From the NCBI GenBank assembly GCA_017449065.1, contig JAFSKF010000013.1, forward strand, positions 1 to 33,045: DNA of 33,045 bases. Direction: 5' to 3'. Of the stretch, positions 8,511-18,400 are shown piece by piece. How positions within the stretch are numbered: the first letter of the stretch is position 1; each line of letters opens with the position of its first letter. The notes under the pieces are model-generated. The model ran no database searches, was not told the DNA's origin, and saw only the letters and a program-made list of their open reading frames with translations. The stretch is from Bacteroidales bacterium. GTDB taxonomy: Bacteria > Bacteroidota > Bacteroidia > Bacteroidales > UBA3663. The position numbers and the translations under genes are program-made.

Positions 8511-9845
8511 ATGAAGATTGTAATCGCAGGAGCACAGGAGGTCGGTACTCATTTGGCCCGACTCCTCAGCCGGGAGAATATGGACGTTACGCTCATGGAT
8601 AGCGATCCTGAGCGCGTGTCTCAGTTGGCGTTCCTCAATCTTATGACGATTGTCGGTTCTCCTACTTCCATTCTTTCTCTAAAGGATGCAGAGGTAGCAA
8701 ATGCCGATCTCTTCATTGCTGTTACTCCCAACGAGTCGGTCAATATCCATGCCTGTATTCTGGCTTCCAATCTGGGAGCACGTCGCACGATGGCTCGTAT
8801 CGACAGTTACGAAATGCAGAAGTCCGAGAATGCCGAGTTCTATCGTAAGATCGGTATTAACCGCTTGGTCTATCCGGAGATGCTGGGCGGCGAGGCTGTA
8901 GCTCAGGCGATTTGTCGTCCATGGGCACGTATGTCTTTCGAGTTGTGTGACGGACAGTTGTTGCTGCTTACGGTCAAGGTTCGGGAAGGAGCGCCTATTG
9001 TCAAGCAGACCATGATGGAAATCGGCAAACAGCATCCACAGTACCATATTGCAGCCATCAAGCGAGGGGATAAGGTCATTATTCCGCAAGGCAAGGATGA
9101 GGTGCTCGACAATGATATTGTCTATTTTGTGGTTGCACCGCACAATACCGAATCGGTTCGTCTCATTTGCGGCAAAAAGGCCCGCAATCTGAAGCGTGTC
9201 GTGATTATGGGAGGAAGCCGTTTGTGCATTCAGGCTGCCTATGCGCTTGCTGATCATTACGACATTATGTTCATCGAGCAGAATCGGCGGATGGCAGAAG
9301 AGCTGATGGAGAGACTGCCCAAGTGCAAGGTCTTGAATGGCGATTCTGCCGACATCGAGTTCTTAGGTGAGGTAGGGCTGAACGCCACGGATGCTTTTGT
9401 CGCTTTGGGCGATAATTCCGGATCCAATGTGCTGGCTTGTCTGACCGCCAAAAAACTGGGCGTGGGCAAAACGGTAGCAGAGGTCGAGGATGTGGCTTAT
9501 ATTGCTTTGGCTGCTAATCTGAACATTGGTTCTACAGTCAACAAGAAAATCCTCACAGCATCCTGTATCTACCAGTTGCTGCTCGATGCCGACAAGACCA
9601 ACGCCAAATGCTTCAGTTTGGTGGATGCCGAGGTAGCGGATCTGGTGGCTCAGCCGGGTTCGAAGATCACGCAGAAGATTGTCAAGAATCTGGATTTGCC
9701 GCGTGGCATCACACTTGGCGGTATGGTTCGCGACGGAGTCGGTCAGACCATCAAGGGCGATACGCAGATTCAGGCAGGCGACCATGTCGTCGTGGTTTGT
9801 ATGAACGAGATGATTGGCAAAGTTGAGAAATTGTTCCTAAATTAG
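8511..9845 (+). CDS. trkA: Trk potassium uptake regulatory subunit TrkA
   Basis: A 444-aa cytoplasmic peripheral protein that binds NAD(H)/nucleotides and gates the TrkH potassium channel. It is a tandem of two RCK units. The first begins at residue 1 (MKIVIAGAQEVGTHLARLL, a Rossmann loop) and ends in an RCK-C domain around 145-215. The second begins at about 225 (RVVIMGGSRLCIQAAYALA) with its RCK-C domain at about 370-444. The nucleotide loops depart slightly from strict GxGxxG, as is common in the Bacteroidota members. The stop codon is 1 nt before trkH, so the two are translationally close and their stoichiometry is probably coupled. Confidence 0.94.
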   Translation: MKIVIAGAQEVGTHLARLLSRENMDVTLMDSDPERVSQLAFLNLMTIVGSPTSILSLKDAEVANADLFIAVTPNESVNIHACILASNLGARRTMARIDSYEMQKSENAEFYRKIGINRLVYPEMLGGEAVAQAICRPWARMSFELCDGQLLLLTVKVREGAPIVKQTMMEIGKQHPQYHIAAIKRGDKVIIPQGKDEVLDNDIVYFVVAPHNTESVRLICGKKARNLKRVVIMGGSRLCIQAAYALADHYDIMFIEQNRRMAEELMERLPKCKVLNGDSADIEFLGEVGLNATDAFVALGDNSGSNVLACLTAKKLGVGKTVAEVEDVAYIALAANLNIGSTVNKKILTASCIYQLLLDADKTNAKCFSLVDAEVADLVAQPGSKITQKIVKNLDLPRGITLGGMVRDGVGQTIKGDTQIQAGDHVVVVCMNEMIGKVEKLFLN

Positions 9846-9846
9846 T

Positions 9847-11364
9847 ATGCTTATCAACTGGCGGACGATACGATACATATTCGGCAATTTGCTGTTGCTG
9901 CTGTCGTTTTTCATGACAGTGGCCACTGGTGTCGCTGTGTTCTATCATTACCGTTGCGGCGACAACGACTGGTGGGCATTCCTCGTCACCACGCTGATAA
10001 CTATTGTCATCGGAGCTGTTTCTGCCATTTCGGCCCGAAAACATAAGAACACGCTCAGTATTCGTGAAGGCTTTCTGGTGGTGGCAATGTCATGGGTGCT
10101 TTTCTCGGCTTTCGGAATGTTGCCCTATTTGTTTGTGGGCAGTTGTCCGACCGTTGCGGGAGCATTTATGGAAACCATGGCCGGTTTCACCACAACGGGT
10201 TGTACGGTAATTACCGATATCGAATCGCAGCCGCATGGCATCCTCTTTTGGCGATGCCTCACTCAGTGGGTCGGCGGTTTGGGCATCGTAGTTTTCTCTT
10301 TATCGATGTTGCCGATGCTTGGTATCGGACTCACCACTATGTATAATGCCGAGGTCAGCGGTCTCGGAGTCGAGAAACTGCGGCCGAAGATTAGTGCCAC
10401 AGCCCGTCGCCTGTGGATAATCTATTTGTTCTTCTCGGCTTTGTGTGGAGTCTCGTACTGGTTGTGCGGTATGCCGGTTTTCGATGCCGTATGTCACACG
10501 CTATCAACGATGGCTTCCGGCGGATTCAGCACCCATCAGGCAAGTATTGGCTATTTCCAGTCACCTGCTATCGAGTATGTCTGTGCAATCTTTATGATCA
10601 TCACTACCTGCAACTATAGTCTCTATTATATGGCTGCTGTCGGTAAGTTCAAGCACTTTTGGCGTAACGAGGAGTTCCGTTTTTATATTCTTCTGATTCT
10701 GGGTGCAACGGTTTTGTTCATGCTGCTCGAAGGTATCAGCCGTTGGGACCAGTTCGTGCTCATCGAGCCGGATCAGGAAGCAGCATTGGGTGACGGCTCC
10801 TTCCTGACCTCTTTCCGTACGATGTTCTTTCATACAGCCACCATTATTTCGAGTTCTGGTTTCCAGGCGCAGTATTTCGATTACCAGCTGTGGGGACCTG
10901 TCTTCTGGGTGCCTACTTTAATACTGATGGTTATGGGCGGATGCGCAGGCAGTACGGCAGGCGGTCTGAAAGTGATCCGTTTTATGGTGTTGGGCAAAAA
11001 TGCGCGCAACGAGTTCTTGCAGCAGATCGATCCCCGAACCTATACGGCAGTGCGTATCAACGGACATACCATTCCCAACGAGATGGTGCATCGGGTCATG
11101 GCGCTGATGCTTACTTACATCTTTTTGGTGGTAGTCAGCATTTTCTTTTTGCAGATTTTAGGACTCTCATTCGATACAGCCATCGGTACCACCATTTCCG
11201 CCTTCGGCAATACGGGTCCGGCATTGGGTTCCACAGGACCGGCTTTTAATTGGGCGAATGTGCCTGAAATCGGCAAATGGTATCTGAGTGTCTGTATGCT
11301 CATCGGCCGTTTGGAGGTATTTACGGTCGTATTGATGTTCCTGCCGATGTTCTGGAAGAAATAA
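9847..11364 (+). CDS. trkH: Trk potassium channel-forming subunit TrkH
   Basis: A 505-aa inner-membrane protein forming the potassium pore with TrkA. Four pore-loop repeats are visible by their glycine-containing filter segments: GFTTTGCTV (about 113), ASGGFSTH (about 223), SSSGFQAQ (about 337) and SAFGNTGPALG (about 450). These are separated by many hydrophobic spans. The paired helices before and after each loop and the basic segment KVIRFMVLGKNARNEF are typical of the TrkH/KtrB superfamily. It starts 1 nt after trkA, with ftsK 54 nt downstream. Length and motifs are complete. Confidence 0.94.
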   Translation: MLINWRTIRYIFGNLLLLLSFFMTVATGVAVFYHYRCGDNDWWAFLVTTLITIVIGAVSAISARKHKNTLSIREGFLVVAMSWVLFSAFGMLPYLFVGSCPTVAGAFMETMAGFTTTGCTVITDIESQPHGILFWRCLTQWVGGLGIVVFSLSMLPMLGIGLTTMYNAEVSGLGVEKLRPKISATARRLWIIYLFFSALCGVSYWLCGMPVFDAVCHTLSTMASGGFSTHQASIGYFQSPAIEYVCAIFMIITTCNYSLYYMAAVGKFKHFWRNEEFRFYILLILGATVLFMLLEGISRWDQFVLIEPDQEAALGDGSFLTSFRTMFFHTATIISSSGFQAQYFDYQLWGPVFWVPTLILMVMGGCAGSTAGGLKVIRFMVLGKNARNEFLQQIDPRTYTAVRINGHTIPNEMVHRVMALMLTYIFLVVVSIFFLQILGLSFDTAIGTTISAFGNTGPALGSTGPAFNWANVPEIGKWYLSVCMLIGRLEVFTVVLMFLPMFWKK

Positions 11365-11418
11365 TCAGAAAACTATCCGAGTTTTATTCTCTCAAGTCAG
11401 ATTTTTAGCATATATAAA

Positions 11419-13971
11419 ATGAGTAAGGAAAAAGATACGAAAGAAAAAAAGAAGGCTTCGAAGCCTAACCGCGTTGCCTTGTTTTTCAAAGATGAGCGAA
11501 CTCGTTTCATTTTGGGTTTGCTGTTTCTGTTTTTAGGTGCTCTTATGGCATTGGCGTTTACCAGTTTCCTCACCAGTGCGGGTAAGGCTGATAGTGCGGC
11601 TTTGCAGAGTGGAAACATCTATGGCGTTGGAGCCAACAACTGGGCCGGTACTTTCGGTGCCATTGTTGCCGAATACTGTATCAACCAGTGGTTAGGCGTG
11701 GCATCGTTCCTGTATGTCATCTTTTTCTTGCGACTGGGCTACCGGCTGTTCCGCGTAAAGCCTTTGTTGCCGTTGCTGCCGATTCTCTTTCTGTATGCCG
11801 TCTGGAGTATTTGGATTTCGTTGGCATGCGGATTCATCGGTTTGTATTTGTTCGAAGGTTATCAGACAACCTATATCTATTGGGGCGGACATCATGGTTA
11901 CGATCTGGAGCAGATCTTGGAACGCCTTATCGGCTTCCCTGGTATGTTGCTTCTGTTGGTAGTGTCTTTCCTGATTTTGGCAGTCTTTGTAAGTCGCAAT
12001 GTCATTGGGCGCGCCCAATATGCTGCCGGTATATTCGGACGCTGGCGTGCACGTCAGCAGGCCGCAGCTGAGGCTCGCAAGGCGCAGCAGGAAGCAGAAG
12101 AGCAGGCGCGGCAAGAAGCAGAGGAATTATCCCGTCAGGAAGCCGAGGAACAGGCACGACTGGCAGCTCAGCAGGAAGCAGAGAAGTCAGATCAGGCGGA
12201 TGACTTGGATTTCCCGGAATCGCTTCCGATCATTCAGACCGTTTCAGAAGACGTAGATCCTAACGAGGATGAACCGCTTACCGACGAGGAGAAGGAATTG
12301 CTGCAAGGGGAGGTTGATCCTTTGGAGAACAACGATCCGACCTTTACGGTTACTACTGGTACCACCGATGTGCTCGATGAACCGCTTGAACTGCCTCAGG
12401 AGGATTACGATCCTACAAAGGATTTGGAATATTACAAGTTCCCGACACCCGATTTGCTGAAAGAGTATGTCTCTTCAGTGCCTATCGATATGGAAGAGCA
12501 GAATGCCAATAAGGAACGCATTCGTGAGACGCTTTCCAACTACGGCGTTGAGATCAAGAGCATTTCGGCTACGGTGGGTCCGACCATCACGCTGTTCGAG
12601 ATTGTGCTCGAAAACGGTCAGCGTATCAGCAAGGTGCGTAGTTTGAGCGACGAGATTGCCATGAGTATTGCCTCACGTAGCGGCATCCGTATCATTGCGC
12701 CGATTCCAGGCAAGACGGCCATCGGCATCGAAGTGCCGAACCGGGATCCGCAGACGGTTTCGATGCGCGAATGTATCATGAGTCGTGCTTTCCAGGAGAG
12801 TAAGGCTGCCTTGCCGGTGGCTTTGGGTAAAACCATTACCAACGAGGTGTTCTGCTTCGACTTGGCCAAGGCTCCGCACATGCTGGTAGCCGGTGCCACG
12901 GGTCAGGGTAAGTCGGTGGGCTTGAATGCCATCATCACCTCGTTACTTTATAAGAAGCATCCGTCGCAGCTGAAGATTGTGCTCATCGATCCGAAGATGG
13001 TCGAGTTCTCGGTCTATAGTATCATCGAGAAGCATTATTTGGCAAAGTTGCCCGACATGGAAGATCCGATCATCACCGATGTTACCAAAGTGGTGGCTAC
13101 GCTCAAGTCGCTTTGTGCCGAAATGGAAGACCGTTACGCTCTCTTGAAGGAGGCCGGTTGCCGTAAGTTGGAGGAGTACAACGATAAGTTCATCCATCGC
13201 AAGCTGAATCCGAAGAAACATATTGAGGCGCCGTTCGGTTCGAAGGAGGGTACGAATCATCATTTCTTGCCCTACATCGTTTGTATTGTCGATGAGTATG
13301 GCGATTTGATCATGACAGCCGGTAAGGAGGTCGAACTGCCTATCGCACGTATTGCCCAGAAGGCGCGTGCCGTGGGTATTCACATGATTATCGCTACCCA
13401 GCGTCCGTCTGCCAAGATCGTTACGGGTATCATCAAGGCCAACTTCCCGGCCCGAATTGCCTTCCGCGTTTCTTCGCAGATCGATTCGAATATCATTCTC
13501 GATCAGAGCGGAGCTCAGAACCTCATCGGCCGCGGCGATCTCTTTATTTCGTTGGGCGACAAGTTCGAGCGTGTGCAGTGTGCTTTTGTCGATACTCCGG
13601 AGGTGGTAGGTATCAACCAGTTTATCTCGGCTCAGCAAGGCTATACGACCGCACATATTCTGCCGGAGCCTAAACCCGAACCGAATGAGGCAGGAGGTGA
13701 CGGTGATGGTGGCGGAGGCGCTGCTGTCGATCTGCACCAGCTTGACCCGCTTTTCAATGAGTGTGCCGAACTGGTGGTAGCCACGGGTCAGGGTTCCACG
13801 TCCATGATACAGCGTAAATTCGGCATCGGTTACAACCGTGCCGGTCGCATCATGGATCAGATGGAGGCTGCCGGTATTGTCGGACCCTATCAGGGTTCCA
13901 AAGCCAGAGCTGTGCTTGTCGAAAGCAGTGGCGAACTGATGACACTCATCGAGAACCTGAATAACGATTAA
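11419..13971 (+). CDS. ftsK: DNA translocase FtsK
   Basis: An 850-aa membrane-anchored hexameric ATPase that pumps DNA at the division septum to finish chromosome segregation. The N-terminal part has about four membrane spans (residues 30-52, 93-107, 116-145, 174-195). A strongly charged Ala/Gln/Glu/Arg coiled-coil stretch follows at about 209-256, then an acidic Pro-rich linker to about 335. The motor has Walker A GATGQGKS at 492-499 and Walker B IVCIVDEYGDL with Asp625/Glu626. The C-terminal winged-helix gamma domain (about 785-848) contains the usual TGQGSTSMIQRKFGIGYNRA. The repeated EAEEQARQ-type linker is the only unusual part. It is last in the operon that starts at dapB. Confidence 0.95.
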   Translation: MSKEKDTKEKKKASKPNRVALFFKDERTRFILGLLFLFLGALMALAFTSFLTSAGKADSAALQSGNIYGVGANNWAGTFGAIVAEYCINQWLGVASFLYVIFFLRLGYRLFRVKPLLPLLPILFLYAVWSIWISLACGFIGLYLFEGYQTTYIYWGGHHGYDLEQILERLIGFPGMLLLLVVSFLILAVFVSRNVIGRAQYAAGIFGRWRARQQAAAEARKAQQEAEEQARQEAEELSRQEAEEQARLAAQQEAEKSDQADDLDFPESLPIIQTVSEDVDPNEDEPLTDEEKELLQGEVDPLENNDPTFTVTTGTTDVLDEPLELPQEDYDPTKDLEYYKFPTPDLLKEYVSSVPIDMEEQNANKERIRETLSNYGVEIKSISATVGPTITLFEIVLENGQRISKVRSLSDEIAMSIASRSGIRIIAPIPGKTAIGIEVPNRDPQTVSMRECIMSRAFQESKAALPVALGKTITNEVFCFDLAKAPHMLVAGATGQGKSVGLNAIITSLLYKKHPSQLKIVLIDPKMVEFSVYSIIEKHYLAKLPDMEDPIITDVTKVVATLKSLCAEMEDRYALLKEAGCRKLEEYNDKFIHRKLNPKKHIEAPFGSKEGTNHHFLPYIVCIVDEYGDLIMTAGKEVELPIARIAQKARAVGIHMIIATQRPSAKIVTGIIKANFPARIAFRVSSQIDSNIILDQSGAQNLIGRGDLFISLGDKFERVQCAFVDTPEVVGINQFISAQQGYTTAHILPEPKPEPNEAGGDGDGGGGAAVDLHQLDPLFNECAELVVATGQGSTSMIQRKFGIGYNRAGRIMDQMEAAGIVGPYQGSKARAVLVESSGELMTLIENLNND

Positions 13972-13974
13972 ATA

Positions 13975-14007
13975 AAAGAGCATCCGTCTTTTCGGATGCT
14001 CTTTTTT
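13975..14007. terminator. bidirectional terminator between ftsK and proB
   Basis: AAAGAGCATCCG (13975-13986) pairs perfectly with CGGATGCTCTTT (13993-14004) around a 6-nt loop and is followed by further T residues. On the minus strand it is followed by CTTTTATTT, so it can end both ftsK and the convergent proB transcript. Confidence 0.88.
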
Positions 14008-14020
14008 GTGTTTACCCTGA

Positions 14021-14812
14021 TTATTTGAAAATCGTGCAAGGAACCGTCGGGCTCACTACGAGCTGTTTGGCGGGAGTGATTTGCATCAGGTTCAGCAGGA
14101 TGTTGTCGCGTTTGCCATTGGCGATTACCACGGGGATGCCGCTGTCGGCAATGCTGCGGGCTGTCTTATGTTTGGAAATCATGCCGCCTCGTCCTGCACT
14201 GCTTTTCGAGGGCATGATGTACTGCGAGACATCTGTGTCGGATTCGATAACCCGGATGAGTTCTGAGTGCGGGTCGTTGGGGTCGCCAGTATAAATTCCG
14301 TCAATGTTGCTCAAAAGCACCAGCAGTTCGACGTTCATCATCGTGGCCATCAGGCCGGACAGTTCATCGTTGTCGGTAAACATCAGCTCTGTAATAGAGA
14401 TGGTGTCATTTTCGTTGACGATAGGAATCACACCTTGTTCAAGCATCGTTTCCATGCATTTCCGCTGGTTCTCGCGTTGGTCGGGCGTGCTCAATCCGAC
14501 TTTGGTTGTGAGCACCTGTCCGCACATGATGCCCCACTCACGGAAGAATTCGTAATACTTGTCAATAAGTTTGGTCTGACCGACAGCGCTGAACAGCTGA
14601 CGCTGCTGCACTTCGTCTATTTGGGAAATATCGACCTGACCTTTCAGTAAGCTTCGGCCGAAAGCAACAGCACCGCTGGAAACCAGCACAACCTGTACCC
14701 CCTGACGGTAAAGAGTGGCAATCTGATCAACCAGTGCCGACATTCGGGTAAGGTCGAGACTGCCGTCCTTGCGGGTGAGTACGTTGCTGCCTATTTTGAC
14801 TGTAATTCGCAT
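14021..14812 (-). CDS. proB: glutamate 5-kinase, kinase domain only
   Basis: A 263-aa amino-acid kinase that phosphorylates glutamate in the first step of proline synthesis. The start at 14812 is chosen because MRITVKIGSNVLTRKDGS starts exactly at the kinase fold; the in-frame extension upstream runs through the promoter. All kinase motifs are present: KIGSNVL (6-12), LVSSGAVAFG, PIVNENDTIS, FTDNDELSG and the GRGGMISKHKTA substrate loop. The protein ends right after the kinase domain, so the C-terminal PUA domain of the 367-aa E. coli enzyme is absent. Such short forms exist, and nothing suggests truncation by mutation. No proA is adjacent. Transcribed alone on the minus strand, facing ftsK. 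Confidence 0.9.
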   Translation of the reverse strand: MRITVKIGSNVLTRKDGSLDLTRMSALVDQIATLYRQGVQVVLVSSGAVAFGRSLLKGQVDISQIDEVQQRQLFSAVGQTKLIDKYYEFFREWGIMCGQVLTTKVGLSTPDQRENQRKCMETMLEQGVIPIVNENDTISITELMFTDNDELSGLMATMMNVELLVLLSNIDGIYTGDPNDPHSELIRVIESDTDVSQYIMPSKSSAGRGGMISKHKTARSIADSGIPVVIANGKRDNILLNLMQITPAKQLVVSPTVPCTIFK

Positions 14813-14835
14813 ATAGTTCTCTGTTTTAATGGGTG

Positions 14836-14866
14836 CAAAAGTACATTTTTTTTTCCAAAACACAAA
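14836..14866 (-). promoter_or_regulatory. proB promoter
   Basis: On the minus strand TACTTTTG (14843-14836) is preceded after 19 bp by TTTG (14866-14863), a good Bacteroidota promoter. It is about 23 nt upstream of the proB ATG at 14812. Confidence 0.65.
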
Positions 14867-14923
14867 GAAAAAGCCATTAAAAATACAAAAATGATTCTCA
14901 GAAGCGTGAAAACGTAACAAAAA

Positions 14924-14955
14924 TTTGGCGTTGTCGGCGATAATACATAACTTTG
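14924..14955 (+). promoter_or_regulatory. promoter of the lipoprotein-AsmA operon
   Basis: TTTG at 14924-14927 and TAACTTTG at 14948-14955 are separated by 20 bp, matching the Bacteroidota consensus. The first gene starts at 15002. The proB promoter points the other way from the same short intergenic region. Confidence 0.7.
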
Positions 14956-15001
14956 CGTGCGAGTTTAAAACGAATGTTTTATTTATTTCTGGTATAAAAA
15001 C

Positions 15002-15427
15002 ATGAAAAAAATCTACTACTTGTTAGTCTGCCTGATGGTAGCATGCACGCTCACAACTTTCAATTCTTGTTCAAGTGAAGAAGAGGAGGAACTGATTGAT
15101 GAGACCACCATAAATAAGTACAAAACTGCTATTGTCGGCACTTGGCTTAGGGACGGATCTAAGGAATATTGGCGATTCGATGCGATGGGCAGTGGAAGCG
15201 TTGCATATGGCGAGAACTGGGATGCTGATGAAGATGTACACGAGGGAGAAGGAAACCAGTTCCAGTGGTATATCAATTCGAATGGCCTGATGGTGATCTA
15301 CAAGATAGGTGATGCTTACGAAGATCCGGATCCGGAAGCTCCTTTCACCATTAAGAGTATTACCAGTACCAAGATAAACTGGGTGACCAGTGATGGTTAT
15401 CAACAGTCTTTAACCAAAGTAAAATAA
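15002..15427 (+). CDS. small lipoprotein, unrecognised, paired with AsmA-like gene
   Basis: A 141-aa predicted lipoprotein. The N-terminus MKKIYYLLVCLMVACTLTTF ends in a lipobox-like NSC at residues 21-23, followed by SSEEEEELIDE, an acidic stretch typical of lipoproteins exported to the surface or outer membrane in Bacteroidota. The remainder has the look of a small beta-barrel domain (IVGTWLRDGSKEYWRF..., YKIGDAY, INWVTSDGYQQSLTKV), like the lipocalin-type lipoproteins of this phylum, but I cannot name the family. It ends 9 nt before the large AsmA-like gene and has its own promoter at 14924-14955, so the two are very likely co-transcribed. Confidence 0.75.
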   Translation: MKKIYYLLVCLMVACTLTTFNSCSSEEEEELIDETTINKYKTAIVGTWLRDGSKEYWRFDAMGSGSVAYGENWDADEDVHEGEGNQFQWYINSNGLMVIYKIGDAYEDPDPEAPFTIKSITSTKINWVTSDGYQQSLTKVK

Positions 15428-15436
15428 CAGAAACCT

Positions 15437-18400
15437 ATGCGCAGGCCGGTTAAAATTACGTTGATTTCGTTATGCAGTCTGCTGGCTGTGCTTGTCATCG
15501 CTGTTGTGGCGGTAAGTCAGATTGTATTCAATAAGGACCGTCTGACTCCTCTTGTCAAACAATATGCAGCGGAGTATGTCACTTGTGAAACTCAGATTGG
15601 AGACATAGAGCTGACGTTTTTCAGCAGTTTTCCCAATGTTGCCATTTGTATAAACGATGTGGCGATCGTCAATCCGATGGACGATGCTCCTAACGACACG
15701 GTTTTACTGATTAAGCGACTCTTTGCCAAGGTTGATGTGATGGATTATCTGAAGAACGATCAGATTACCATTACGGGCTTTACGCTCGAAGAGTCGCAGG
15801 CGAATCTGTTCGTCAATGCAGATTCGGTGGCTAACTATGATATTGTGGCGCTCGATGATACGGAAGAAACTGATACCACCAGTACTTCCGTCCTCGATAA
15901 AATGTCGTTGCATAACATAGAAATACAAAACCTGAGCGCTTCATTTGTCGATCTGACCAACCAGATGGAAGCCCGTTGTCGCGGTGTGAACCTGTCGCTC
16001 GATACGGATGCTTCCCTGCAGATGCTTACAGGAGGTGGTGACATTGATCTGGAAGCCGGTGAGGTTTATTACAGCGATACGCTAAACTATGCTTCGATTA
16101 TTAACCTGAAACTCAAAAAAAGCCGTTTGTTCTACGATGGCAAAGATGCTTCCGTCAATGTACCGCAACTGTCTATCGAGAGTCAGGAATATCTGTTGAG
16201 TGGCGACTTGTCGTTGCTTGCCAAGATCTGGGGCATGGAACTCGAAAACATTGATCTGCAATGGAAAGACGGTCATCCGTTTTTGGAGGGGACCACGGTG
16301 CTCGATTCTTCGGAGGTGACTTTGGGTGACGAAGACCTGATGTATATCTCAACGAAGCGGGTAGATGTCGATATGCCTGTCACCAGTACTCCGGAACTTT
16401 GGACCACTCATGCCAAGACCGCTATTCAGGCATTATCGTTCGCCATGGACAGCGAAGGAACCTTGGCAGATCATCTGGATGTTGCCACCGAATTTACGGC
16501 TTCGACCGATAGCGCCTTCACCGATTTCGTGGTAAAGGATATGAAGACGACCGTAGGAAGCCAGCGATTGGAAGGCTATGCCCATGTGAATATTGCTGAT
16601 ACGACGGTCACTAAAGCCGACGTGGATATGACGTTGGGAAGCACGACGCTGAAGGATGTTCTGGCATTGGTGCCTGAATCCTATAGCAGTGCCTTGAAGG
16701 GAATCCTGATGGATGCCCGATTGGAATCAACGCAGGTGAAAGCCGATTGCGAGGTCCGTGAGTCCGGATTTGCCTTAAAGAATGCGAAACTGAAGACCGC
16801 AGTGCATAGTCTTGATTATAGTGATGATACGAATCTCTCAGCTTCATTCGACGATCTGACGCTGGGAATTGCTTATCCTGCAGGAACCCGGGGCAATCAG
16901 ATTGAAATCAACAGCGTGCTGAGCGGATTGAAGGTAGAGCAGGCGGACGACACTTCGCACCTGGAGGCAAGCATCCCGCAAACCACCGTGCAGACCTTGG
17001 TGCGCGATGATGTCATTGACGGTAAGGATCCGCGTCTGGCGTTGAAGTTCGATGTGGAACATTTGGATGCCCGAATGGATGATACCATTCAGGTGCAGAC
17101 TGAGAATCTGAAAGGTTCGGCTGATGTGGATATGCGCAGCATCAAGAACTGCATCAAGATTGATACCAAGACACACTTGTCGGCTTTGACGGCTCAGGTG
17201 GGCAATAGCATGAACGGATCGACCGGAGCTGTCGGCCTGAATCTCTTGGCTGTTTACGACGAGAAGCAGCAGGATGTGCTCGATATGCTTTCCCCCGAAG
17301 CTACCTTTACCTTAAACGATGGCAAATTCCAGGTGGAAGGCGTTCCTTACGATATTTTATTGCCGGAAGTGCAGGCTTCGTTCAACAAGAACCAGGCCAC
17401 CCTTTCCCGTTGTCAGCTGAATATCGGCAACAGCGACCTTGGCTTGAAGGGTGTGGTCAGCAACATCAACGACTATCTGAAAGAAAAGGCGCTCCTGAAA
17501 GGCGAACTTGATCTGACCAGTAATTGCGTGGATGCCGACCAGCTGATGGATCTCGTAAGCGGTTTCGGCAGCGACAGCACGGAGGTGGAAGAAGCCTCGA
17601 TGGAGCCAATAACGGCTGATACCACGGTAGCCGATCCGTTTATGGTGCCTAAAGATGTGAACTTTGTGGTGAACACCAACGTAAAGACGGTTACCTTTAA
17701 CGAGAACAGTTTCAACGACGTGAAGGGACTGCTTACTTGCGATGACGGTATCTTGGTGCTCGAACAGATGGGCTTTACCAGCAAGGCGGCCGATATGCAG
17801 CTCACTGCACTCTATAAGTCACCCCGTCGGAATAATCTGTTCGTGGGTTGGAACTTCCACCTGTTGAATATTGATATTGCCGAAATGATTCGTCTGGTGC
17901 CGGAAATCGATACGATTGTGCCGATGTTGAGCAGCTTCCAGGGTAAGGCAGAGTTCCATCTGGCGGGAGAGTCGAACCTTTTTGCTGATTATTCACCGAA
18001 GATGTCAACATTGAAGGCCGTAGCAGCTATCGAAGGCAAAGATCTGACCATTCTCGACAGCGAAACCTTTGAAACCATCAAGAAGTACCTGTTCAAGGAG
18101 AGTACTACCAACAAGATTGATACCTTGTCGGTGGAACTGGCAATAGCCCGCAAGAAGATGACCCTCTATCCGATGCTGGTCGGCTGGGATAAGTACGAAG
18201 CCATTATTGCAGGTAACCACACTATTGTGGATGCTATGCCGTTCAACTATAACATTTCCATTACGAAGTGTCCGTTGGTGGGAGGTCATCTGGGTCTCGA
18301 TATCAAGGGTAATCTCGACGATGTTGACAATATTTCGTTCAAGTTAGGTTCGTGCAAGTATGCCAATTTGTACAGGCCTGAGAAACGGAATGTGACGCAG

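Noticed and set aside
12943..13983. 346-aa minus-strand open frame over ftsK
   Set aside because: Antisense to the FtsK motor domain; no motif, and it crosses the terminator.
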